Part shown: in pieces, positions 42,691 to 49,664 of the stretch
Position numbering within the stretch: the first letter of the stretch is position 1
Layout: each line of letters begins with the position of its first letter
Assembly: GCF_020991365.1 (NCBI RefSeq)
Contig: NZ_JAJLRA010000002.1
Location: 62,001 to 126,000, forward strand
Length of the DNA: 64,000 nucleotides
Direction: 5' to 3'
Source: Streptacidiphilus sp. ASG 303
GTDB taxonomy: Bacteria; Actinomycetota; Actinomycetes; Streptomycetales; Streptomycetaceae
Translations under genes and position numbers: made by a program
Notes under the pieces: model-generated
Databases searched by the model: none
The model's input: the letters and a program-made list of their open reading frames with translations, nothing else
What the model was told of the DNA's origin: nothing

Positions 42691-43169
42691 GGGTGGTGTT
42701 CACGGCCAACGGGCGCCGGGTGGAGGCCGACGACGTGTGGGAGGGCGAGAGCCTGCTGTACGTGCTGCGCGAGCGGCTCGGCCTGCCGGGCTCGAAGAAC
42801 GCCTGCGAGCAGGGCGAGTGCGGCTCCTGCACGGTCTACCTGGACGGCGAGCCGGTCTGCGCCTGCCTGGTGGCCGCCGGGCAGGCGGAGGGCCGGGAGG
42901 TGCGCACCGTGGAGGGCCTGGCCGGGGAGGACGGCCTCGACCCGGTGCAGCAGGCGTTCCTGGACGCCGGGGCCGTGCAGTGCGGCTTCTGCACGCCGGG
43001 CCTGCTGGTGCAGACCCACGCCCTGCTGGAGCGGGACCCGCGCCCCGCCGACGCGGACATCCGCGAGGCGCTGTCGGGCAACCTGTGCCGCTGCACCGGC
43101 TACGAGAAGATCATGGACGCGGTGCGGCTGGCGGCCGCCCGCCGGGCCGGGGAGGGGGCGCAGGGATGA
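42687..43169 (+). CDS. Xanthine dehydrogenase, [2Fe-2S] subunit
   Basis: A 160-residue electron-transfer subunit with two clusters: plant-type ferredoxin CEQGECGSCTVYLDGEPVCAC in the N-terminal half and CGFCTPG ... LCRCTGY in the C-terminal half. The start ATG overlaps the previous stop (ATGA) and the stop overlaps the next ATG the same way, so all three subunits are translationally coupled. Confidence 0.95.
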   Translation: MRVVFTANGRRVEADDVWEGESLLYVLRERLGLPGSKNACEQGECGSCTVYLDGEPVCACLVAAGQAEGREVRTVEGLAGEDGLDPVQQAFLDAGAVQCGFCTPGLLVQTHALLERDPRPADADIREALSGNLCRCTGYEKIMDAVRLAAARRAGEGAQG

Positions 43170-45523
43170 CCCCGCTGCGGACCGAGAAGAACCTGGTGAA
43201 GATCACCACCGACCACCCGCACGGCGTCGGCACCGACGCCGCCCGGCCCGACGGCATTCTCAAGGTGCGGGGCGAGTTCGCCTACTCCTCCGACCTGTGG
43301 GCCGAGGACATGCTCTGGGGGACCGCCCTGCGCTCCCCGCACGCCCGCGCCCGCATCCGCTCGGTGGACGTGAGCCGTGCGCTGGCGGTGCCGGGCGTGC
43401 ACGCGGTGCTCACCCACGAGGACCTCCCCGGCGTGAAGACGTACGGCCTGGAGATCCAGGACCAGCCCGCGCTCGCCGTCGACCAGGTCCGCCACCACGG
43501 CGAGCCGGTCGCCCTGGTCGCCGCCGACCACCCCGAGACGGCCCGCCGCGCCGCCGCCGCCATCGCGGTCGACTACGAGGTGCTGGAGCCGGTCTGCACC
43601 GAGGAGCAGGCCCTCGACCCCGAGCGGTACGGGTACGTGCACGCGCCCGGGGAGTACCGGGGCAAGGCGTCCGGCAACGTGCTGCACCGGCAGCGGGTCG
43701 TCTCCGGCGGCGGCGTCACCGACGAGGTGCGGGCCCGCGCCGACGTCGTGGTGCGCGGCACCTACGAGGTCGGCATGCAGGACCAGGCGTTCCTCGGCCC
43801 CGAGTCCGGCCTCGCGGTGCCCGCCGAGGACGGCGGCGTGGACCTGTACGTCGCCACCCAGTGGCTGCACGTCGACCGGCGGCAGATGGCGCCGGTGCTG
43901 GGCCTGCCCGAGGAGAGGGTGCGGATCACGCTCGCCGGCGTCGGCGGCGCCTTCGGCGGCCGCGAGGACCTCTCCATGCAGATCCACGCCTGCCTGCTGG
44001 CGCTGCGCACCGGCCGGCCGGTCAAGGTGGTGTACGGGCGCGAGGAGTCGTTCTTCGGGCACGTCCACCGGCACCCGGCGCGGCTGCGCTACGAGCACGG
44101 CGCGACCCGCGACGGCCGGCTGGTCTACGTCGACGCCCGGATCGTGCTCGACGGCGGCGCCTACGCCTCCTCCTCCCCCGCCGTGGTCGGCAACGCCGCC
44201 TCGCTGGGCGTCGGCCCGTACGTGGTGCCGCACGTGTCGATGGAGGCGCTGGCCCTCTACACCAACAACCCGCCGTGCGGGGCGATGCGCGGCTTCGGCG
44301 CCGTGCAGGCCTGCTTCGCGTACGAGAGCCAGATGGACCGGCTCGCCGCCGCGCTCGGCACGGACCCGGTGGAGCTGCGGCGGCTCAACGCCGTCGAGGA
44401 GGGCGACGCCCTGCCCACCGGGCAGCGCATCGACTCCCCGGCCCCCGTCGCGGAGCTGCTGCGGCGCGTGAAGGCGCTGCCGCTGCCGCCCGCCGCCGGG
44501 GCGGACCTGCGGGAGATGCCCGGCGCGCTCTCCAACACCACCCACGGCGAGGGCGTGGTGCGCGGCGTCGGCTACGGCGTCGGCATCAAGAACGTCGGCT
44601 TCTCCGAGGGCTTCGACGACTACTCCACCGCCCGGGTGCGGCTGGAGGTCGTCGGCGGGGAGCCCGTCGCCCTGGTGCACACCGCGGCCGCGGAGGTCGG
44701 GCAGGGCGGCGTCACCGTCCACGGGCAGATCGCCCGCACCGAGCTGGGCGTGGAGCGGGTCACCATCCACCCCGCGGACACCGGCGTCGGCTCGGCCGGC
44801 TCCACCTCGGCCTCCCGGCAGACCTACATGACCGGCGGCGCCGTCAAGATGGCCTGCGAGGCGGTGCGCGAGGAGCTGTTCGCGCGCGGCCGCGCCCGGC
44901 ACGGCTGGACGCACGACGACCTCTCCCTGGCCGGCGGCAAGGTCGTCTCCGAGGCGGGCGGGGTGCTGGCGTCGGTGGCGGACCTGCTGGGCGACGACGC
45001 GATCGAGCGGACCCGGGAGCACCATCACCGGCCCACCCAGCCCTTCGACCCGGAGACCGGGCAGGGCTTCGGCCACGTCCAGTACTCCTTCTGCGCCCAC
45101 CGGGCCGTCGTCGACGTGGACGTCGAGCTCGGCCTCGTGAAGGTGGTGGAACTGGCCGCCGCGCAGGACGTGGGACGGGCCGTCAACCCCGGCGCGGTCG
45201 TCGGCCAGATCCACGGCGGCTCCGTGCAGGGGCTGGGGCTCGCCGTGATGGAGGAGGTCGTCACGGAGGGCGGCCGCGTCCGCAACCCGTCCTTCACCGA
45301 CTACCTCATCCCGACCCTGCTGGACACCCCGCCGCAGCCCGTGGACGTCCTCGAACTCGCCGACCCGCACGCCCCCTACGGCCTGCGCGGCGCCGGCGAG
45401 GCCCCGACGCTCTCCTCCACCCCGGCGATCGTCTCCGCGATCCGGGCCGCCACCGGGCTGGCCCTGCGGCGGGTCCCGGTCCGTCCCGAGCACCTCACCG
45501 TGCGGAGGCCGGAGGAGGGCTGA
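43166..45523 (+). CDS. Xanthine dehydrogenase, molybdopterin-binding subunit
   Basis: A 785-residue catalytic subunit. Mo-cofactor motifs are visible: GGAFGGRED, MRGFGAVQ with its Arg, and the C-terminal PYGLRGAGEAP whose Glu is the base in the hydroxylation mechanism. AEVGQGGVTVHGQI is the Gln loop. Length and order fit bacterial three-subunit xanthine dehydrogenases. A related hydroxylase (hypoxanthine or another aldehyde/purine) is possible, but the PucR, XdhC and uricase neighbourhood supports xanthine. Confidence 0.94.
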   Translation: MTPLRTEKNLVKITTDHPHGVGTDAARPDGILKVRGEFAYSSDLWAEDMLWGTALRSPHARARIRSVDVSRALAVPGVHAVLTHEDLPGVKTYGLEIQDQPALAVDQVRHHGEPVALVAADHPETARRAAAAIAVDYEVLEPVCTEEQALDPERYGYVHAPGEYRGKASGNVLHRQRVVSGGGVTDEVRARADVVVRGTYEVGMQDQAFLGPESGLAVPAEDGGVDLYVATQWLHVDRRQMAPVLGLPEERVRITLAGVGGAFGGREDLSMQIHACLLALRTGRPVKVVYGREESFFGHVHRHPARLRYEHGATRDGRLVYVDARIVLDGGAYASSSPAVVGNAASLGVGPYVVPHVSMEALALYTNNPPCGAMRGFGAVQACFAYESQMDRLAAALGTDPVELRRLNAVEEGDALPTGQRIDSPAPVAELLRRVKALPLPPAAGADLREMPGALSNTTHGEGVVRGVGYGVGIKNVGFSEGFDDYSTARVRLEVVGGEPVALVHTAAAEVGQGGVTVHGQIARTELGVERVTIHPADTGVGSAGSTSASRQTYMTGGAVKMACEAVREELFARGRARHGWTHDDLSLAGGKVVSEAGGVLASVADLLGDDAIERTREHHHRPTQPFDPETGQGFGHVQYSFCAHRAVVDVDVELGLVKVVELAAAQDVGRAVNPGAVVGQIHGGSVQGLGLAVMEEVVTEGGRVRNPSFTDYLIPTLLDTPPQPVDVLELADPHAPYGLRGAGEAPTLSSTPAIVSAIRAATGLALRRVPVRPEHLTVRRPEEG

Positions 45524-45627
45524 CATCCTCTCAGCGCGGCCGGCCGGCCCCCGTCGGGCCGGACAGCCGGTCCGCCGGCCCGGACGGCCGGCCGCGCGAC
45601 CCGAGAGCGGACGAAGGAGCACCTCGG

Positions 45628-46842
45628 ATGCAGGACATCGCCGGACAGCTGCACGCCTGGCACACCGCCGGACGGCCCTTCGCCGTGGCCACCGTCACCG
45701 CCGTCTCCGGCAGCGCGCCGCGCGAGCCGGGCGCGGCGCTCGCCGTCGACGAGGACGGCGAGGCGGTCGGCAGCGTCTCCGGCGGCTGCGTCGAGGGCGA
45801 GGTGTACGAGCTGTGCCGGGAGGTGCTGCGCACCGGGCGGCCCGTGGTGCGGCACTTCGGATACGGCGACGAGGACGCCTTCGCGGCCGGCCTGACCTGC
45901 GGCGGGTCCGTGGACGTGCTGGTGCAGCGGGTGCGGCCCGGGGCGGACGCGGGCCTCGACGCGGCGCTGGCCGCCGTCGCCGAGGGGCTGCCCGTCGCCC
46001 TCGTGCGGGTGGTGGCGGGCCCGCCGGAACTGCTGGGCGCCGCCCTCGCCGTCACCGCCGACGGCAGCCGCGGCTCGCTGGGCGGCGGGCCGCTGGAGGC
46101 CGCGGCGGCGGCCGGCGCGCGCGCGATGCTCGCGGCCGGGCGGACCGGCCGGGTCGTCCTGGACCGGGAGGGGCGGCCCTGCGGCGAGGAGGCGGCGGAC
46201 GGCGTCGTGCTGCTCGTCGAGTCCTACGCCGCGCCGCCGCGGATGCTCGTCTTCGGCGCCATCGACTTCGCGGCGGCCGTCGCCCGCATCGGCGTCTTCC
46301 TCGGCTACCGGGTGACGGTCTGCGACGCCCGCGCGGTCTTCGCCACCGCCCGGCGCTTCCCCGACGCCGACGAGGTCGTCGTGGACTGGCCGCACCGCTA
46401 CCTGGAGCGGGAGGCCGCCGCCGGGGCGCTGGACGGGCGGACGGTGGTGTGCGTCCTCACCCACGACGAGAAGTTCGACGTGCCGCTGCTGACGGCGGCG
46501 CTGCGGCTGCCCGTCGCCTACGTCGGCGCCATGGGATCGCGCCGCACCCACCGGGACCGCCTGGCGCGGCTGCGGGCCGCCGGGCTCACCGATGCCGAAC
46601 TGGCCCGGCTCCGCTCCCCCATCGGCCTCGACCTGGGCGGCCGCACCCCGGAGGAGACGGCGGTGGCCGTCGCCGCCGAGATCGTCGCCCACCGCCGCGG
46701 CGGCACCTGCCTGCCCCTCACCCTCGGCGAGGGGCCGGTCCACGGCGGTCCGGCGCACGGGGGTCCGGAGCACGACAGCCCGGAGCACGGCGGCCTCCCG
46801 GGGCTGCCGTCCCCGCCGGAGGCTGCATCCGCCTCTCCGTGA
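45628..46842 (+). CDS. xdhC: XdhC/CoxI family molybdenum cofactor maturation protein
   Basis: A 404-residue chaperone that sulfurates and inserts molybdenum cofactor into xanthine dehydrogenase. XdhC_CoxI domain about 5-75 (TVTAVSGSAPREPGAALAV, GSVSGGCVEG) and a Rossmann domain about 200-350 (MLVFGAIDFAAAVARIG, VCVLTHDEKFD, AYVGAMGSRRTH). GAAGGAG precedes the ATG. The tail from about residue 368 is odd: His/Gly/Pro repeats, then residues whose codons overlap an integrase-derived fragment. The stop codon itself appears to lie in that foreign sequence. The enzyme core is intact. Confidence 0.9.
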   Translation: MQDIAGQLHAWHTAGRPFAVATVTAVSGSAPREPGAALAVDEDGEAVGSVSGGCVEGEVYELCREVLRTGRPVVRHFGYGDEDAFAAGLTCGGSVDVLVQRVRPGADAGLDAALAAVAEGLPVALVRVVAGPPELLGAALAVTADGSRGSLGGGPLEAAAAAGARAMLAAGRTGRVVLDREGRPCGEEAADGVVLLVESYAAPPRMLVFGAIDFAAAVARIGVFLGYRVTVCDARAVFATARRFPDADEVVVDWPHRYLEREAAAGALDGRTVVCVLTHDEKFDVPLLTAALRLPVAYVGAMGSRRTHRDRLARLRAAGLTDAELARLRSPIGLDLGGRTPEETAVAVAAEIVAHRRGGTCLPLTLGEGPVHGGPAHGGPEHDSPEHGGLPGLPSPPEAASASP

Positions 46843-47054
46843 TCCGGCACATGGCAGCCGCCCTCCACCTGGGGCAAGGCACGGCACCGGCCCTGATCGG
46901 GCGACCCCTAGGCCACGCCCACATCGGCGTCACCGCCACTGTCTACGCCCACGTCAGGCTCCGCCTCCAGCGCCAAGCCATCGACACCCTCGGCGACGCC
47001 CTTCGAGACCCCGAGAGCGCTGACGACCTGCCAAGTGCAGAACCCGTCCGCTGA
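46830..47054 (+). pseudogene. C-terminal fragment of a tyrosine recombinase (integrase)
   Basis: Seventy-four codons with the end of a phage-type integrase: an IRHMAAAL block (the R-H of the catalytic set), LGHAHIGVTATVYAHV with the nucleophilic Tyr, then the usual LQRQAIDTLGDALRDP tail. The N-terminal two-thirds, including the first catalytic Arg, is missing and there is no start, so it is a remnant. It begins inside the last codons of xdhC in another frame. After its stop comes GTTGCCGTCAA, a motif that recurs near 48190-48212. Confidence 0.85.
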
Positions 47055-47255
47055 CGTTGCCGTCAAGACGGCCAACGGCCCCACCAAGATTTCCGCTCGA
47101 TGGGGCCATTGACTATTAATTTTCAAGATTTGCGGGTCAATCAGAATGACAATAGAGCTTCCACCTTAAGGCGGAAGACAAATCTATAGATCATCCGCCG
47201 GCGCCTCTTTATCGATTTGATAAACCGCCAAACTGCTGAAACCCTTCGATACAGT
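47055..47255. other. AT-rich spacer after the integrase remnant
   Basis: About 200 bp clearly less GC-rich than anything else in the window (runs such as attaatttt and ctctttatcg). No gene or tRNA is seen. It marks horizontally acquired DNA and is downstream of the Imm26-like gene on the minus strand. Confidence 0.6.
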
Positions 47256-47738
47256 CTACGCTCTTTCACCAATTCGAATTTCATCGAACACGGGAAGCCA
47301 GGACTCGACCCCCTGAAAGGCTTGCGCCGCCTTCTCCACTAGCATCGGAGAGAATGACTTCTGCTTCTTGAGTCGGGCAGCCTCATCCGGAGTTAGTCGC
47401 CTTCCGATGCTTCCATCAATATGCTGCGCGAAGAAGTCACCGCCAGGCTCGACCTGGGTCTTGCATACAGGGATAGAGAGTTCAGTCGGCGGCGTCCAGT
47501 TCCCCGCCACTCTCCACGTCCCATCCTTGAGGCGCAAATCCATGGTCTCAACGAGGAAGACCGGCCGAGAGATCGACAGGCGTCCCAGGTCGACAGCCTC
47601 AACCGACTCCGCCAACTCCGAATAGATGGCGACCAGGACATTTCCGCCGCGCATCTTCAAGACGACCCGCCCTAGGGAAAACTCTCCCTCCGCGACAGGA
47701 ATGAGAAAAAGATCGCTTTGTCGATATCTCACGGGCAT
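47256..47738 (-). CDS. Imm26-type immunity protein
   Basis: A 160-residue protein. The start MPVRYRQSDLFLIPVAEGEF followed by SLGRVVLKMRGGNVLVAIY has the 'GD-x-F-x-I-P-L ... G-x-V' beginning of the Imm26 family, whose members neutralise polymorphic-toxin nucleases. Its start overlaps the end of the toxin fragment by 10 bp, the normal toxin-then-immunity order. Codon use is much less GC-biased than the neighbours, which indicates recent acquisition. Assignment is by eye from the N-terminal motif. Confidence 0.65.
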   Translation of the reverse strand: MPVRYRQSDLFLIPVAEGEFSLGRVVLKMRGGNVLVAIYSELAESVEAVDLGRLSISRPVFLVETMDLRLKDGTWRVAGNWTPPTELSIPVCKTQVEPGGDFFAQHIDGSIGRRLTPDEAARLKKQKSFSPMLVEKAAQAFQGVESWLPVFDEIRIGERA

Positions 47739-48112
47739 GACACGGCACCTCCGGCAGCCCGGTAGCGGGCTTCACCCATCTGAACACGCTTGTTCGTCAG
47801 AACACTACCTGGAACTGATGCCTTCCCGCCGCCAGCACGCATCCAACTCTCCTTGAGGACATCCAGATCGCGACCAGGTGCCGCCCGGCCAAGGACCTCG
47901 AAAGTGAAGGAGGAATTGGGATAGTCCCTGGCGTGTTCGGCCTGCCGCGCCAAATAGCGGTCCCAGCTCTTCGCCCGCCCAACATACTCCTCTCCAGTGA
48001 CGAGATCCGTACGGAGATAGATAACACCATCGGGAGCCGGGGGCGTGGAATTGTGGACCAGAACCGGAGTATTCCCAGCCAGCACATAGTACGTGTGCTG
48101 GGCGACCTCTCT
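47729..48112 (-). pseudogene. Orphaned polymorphic-toxin C-terminus, GIY-YIG-like nuclease
   Basis: The sequence enters through HTYYVLAGNTPVLVHN, the linker that ends pre-toxin/HINT regions of RHS-type toxins, followed by a 100-residue toxin tip. GVIYLRTDLVTGEEYVGRAK, RYLARQAEH, LDVLKES and LTNKRVQM align with the GIY, YIG, Arg, Glu and Asn landmarks of GIY-YIG nucleases. In frame, a TAG lies 9 codons before the linker's Val-Leu-Ala-Gly (48113-48115), and no delivery domain precedes it. It is therefore a displaced tip or pseudogene. A GTG at 48085 could still start a 118-residue peptide. Confidence 0.7.
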
Positions 48113-48115
48113 CTA

Positions 48116-48303
48116 CCTGCGTTTTTGCAGGTCAATGGCAGTTCGGTGGTCCGCTGACGTCCGTGGAAGTGCGGTGGCGTGGGGTCCGGTTGCCGTCAGC
48201 GTTGCCGTCAAAGGTATAGACCTATTGCCGCTCGGATCAGGCGGCGGCGATCGCGAGCATCTCCTCTTCGAGCGGCGCCCAGACCCCGATCCGCTACCAG
48301 AGC
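48116..48303. other. Junction region with GTTGCCGTCA repeats
   Basis: About 190 bp between the toxin remnant and the toxin-antitoxin operator. It contains GTTGCCGTCA twice in quick succession (about 48190-48212); the longer form with AA also follows the integrase fragment at 47055. GC content returns to the genome norm here. No gene is supported. Confidence 0.45.
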
Positions 48304-48333
48304 CATGACATCCGAGCTACTGTGGATGTCATG
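48304..48333. promoter_or_regulatory. Toxin-antitoxin operator: 10-bp inverted repeat over the start codon
   Basis: CATGACATCC (48304-48313), a 10-bp spacer, and its exact reverse complement GGATGTCATG (48324-48333). The spacer includes TACTGT (48318-48323), a -10-like box placed 7 nt before the ATG at 48331, so the transcript is probably leaderless and the operator covers both promoter and start codon. This is what autoregulation by the antitoxin or the complex would need. Confidence 0.85.
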
Positions 48334-48810
48334 ACGACGGCCTACGAGGACGTGCCCTTCAGCGAGCTGCTTCACCAGCCCGCGGCCACTACCCGGCGCC
48401 TGGACGCAGTCCGCGCACTGCGCCTGCGCCGCCGCGACGCGGGCGACCTCGCGCTCATCCGTGCCGACCAGCTGGAGCAGGACTCCACCGTGGTCGACTT
48501 CACCGCCCGCCTACTCGCCGGACTGGTCCGCACCGAGAACACCGCCGCACTGCGCCAGGCCCTGCCAGATGCTCTGCCCTGGTCGGTCTTCCTCCCCGAG
48601 GACGACGTCGAAGCGATGCTCGGCGAACTGGTGGACACCGCCCGCGGGGCCGCCGCGCTGGAGAACCTGGCCCCCATTGCGCTGCTGCTCGCCCAGTGGC
48701 GGCACAGCGCCGAGATCTACGCCGACCCGGCCCTGCACGCCATACTCACCCGCGAGCCCGACGGCGACCTCGGCACTGTCCCCGTACCCGAAGACGAGAC
48801 CGCCGAGTGA
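48331..48810 (+). CDS. Antitoxin of a type II toxin-antitoxin pair (Phd-like)
   Basis: A 159-residue, acidic, mostly helical protein. The N-terminus (residues 5-50, VPFSELLHQPAATTRRLDAV then RRRDAGDLALIRADQLEQD) resembles the Phd/YefM DNA-binding fold that starts 'V-x-x-x-x-L...'. The long C-terminal part (LLAGLVRTENTAALRQALPD onward) is atypical and may be the toxin-neutralising region. The ATG at 48331 is used rather than the GTG at 48322 because of the leaderless -10 spacing. Its stop overlaps the toxin GTG by 4 bp. Confidence 0.72.
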   Translation: MTTAYEDVPFSELLHQPAATTRRLDAVRALRLRRRDAGDLALIRADQLEQDSTVVDFTARLLAGLVRTENTAALRQALPDALPWSVFLPEDDVEAMLGELVDTARGAAALENLAPIALLLAQWRHSAEIYADPALHAILTREPDGDLGTVPVPEDETAE

Positions 48811-49160
48811 GCCCCAAGCGCGGTGACCGCGCGGCCCCGCCCCCGGTCGGCGAAGAGTTCGACCTGCGCTTCGCCAACACGGAGGCGGCCAACGGCTGGG
48901 ACCACCTCTCCCGCCACGCAGCAGGCAACCTCCGCCGCGCCTTCGACAAGATCCGATCCGCCCCGCGCGCCACAGACGACCCCGAGCGCCACCACCGCCT
49001 CAAGGGCAAGATCGGCTCCACAGTCTGGAAGGGGCAGACGCTGGAGCGCTGGCAGTACGAGGTCACCGGCGGCGGCCGCATCTGGTACCTGGTCGACGAC
49101 ACCAACCGCACCGCCTGGATCACCTACGCAGGCACCGGACACCCCAAAGCCACCGACTGA
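48807..49160 (+). CDS. RelE/ParE-type toxin
   Basis: A 117-residue basic protein: HHRLKGKIGSTVWKGQTLER, WQYEVTGGGRIWYLVDDTN and the C-terminal WITYAGTGHPKATD follow the RelE/YoeB pattern (helical N-terminal hairpin, then a beta-sheet with conserved Arg/Lys, ending in GHPK). It should be an mRNA interferase acting at the ribosome. The GTG start (48807) overlaps the antitoxin stop, so the toxin is made only when the antitoxin is translated. Confidence 0.8.
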   Translation: MSPKRGDRAAPPPVGEEFDLRFANTEAANGWDHLSRHAAGNLRRAFDKIRSAPRATDDPERHHRLKGKIGSTVWKGQTLERWQYEVTGGGRIWYLVDDTNRTAWITYAGTGHPKATD

Positions 49161-49664
49161 TCGCCCTTCACCTCCTGTCAACCTGCCGCGTCCACGATCC
49201 GCGCGCGTGTTGACGCGATCTTGGGCTGGCATCCTGCCAGATTCGGACCCCGCTCCGGGCAGGTGGGCGGTCCGGGGGCTCTCGGCTGCTCGACGGTCGG
49301 CCGCCGGGGCGGCCTTCGGCCGGCGCGTGCTTCGGCCAGTCTGGCAGCGCGGGCGCTGAGGCGGGGAGGGGTCCGGTCGACGGCGAGTGGCCGGGAGCTT
49401 CGCTCCCCTGCCGGAGGAGACGCCAGCCACCCGCCTGACGGTGAGCCCGGCGGACGCACGTTGAGGGTCAGCCCCCTGGGTCGGCCCTCTTCCCGTTGGA
49501 TACCCCATTGGGATATCCAACGGGATAACTTGCTCCGCGACGCGGCAAGGTTCTGGTCAGCCCAATCACCGGCCATTTCCTATCGGCTCACTGGGCGGCT
49601 GCGCCCGCCCGATCCGCCTCACCGGGCACCGCACCCGTCTGGACACCGCCACCGGCCAGATCCT
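49161..49664. other. Hairpin-rich intergenic DNA, decayed
   Basis: About 500 bp with no supported gene. It contains a small GGGAGC-TTC-GCTCCC hairpin (49393-49407), several GGCCG-type stems (49295-49340), and the stronger inverted repeat at 49492-49524. Open frames on both strands have no recognisable domains. It probably contains the lost 5' part of the pseudogene that follows. Confidence 0.5.
49492..49524. repeat. Inverted repeat CCCGTTGGATA-N11-TATCCAACGGG
   Basis: Perfect 11-bp arms (49492-49502 and 49514-49524) around an 11-nt centre, in an otherwise featureless stretch. Possible operator, recombinase site or mobile-element end. Confidence 0.7.

Noticed and set aside
47797-48135. Alternative minus-strand frame over the toxin tip
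   Set aside because: It is out of phase with the VLAGNTPVLVHN linker and nuclease motifs, which define the true frame.
46830-48330. tRNA attachment site for the integrase remnant
   Set aside because: I looked for a tRNA-like cloverleaf or CCA-flanked 3' end around the fragment and found none in the window.
49178-49576. Minus-strand 132-residue open frame in the decayed region
   Set aside because: It crosses several hairpins, has no ribosome-binding site, and its sequence shows no recognisable fold.
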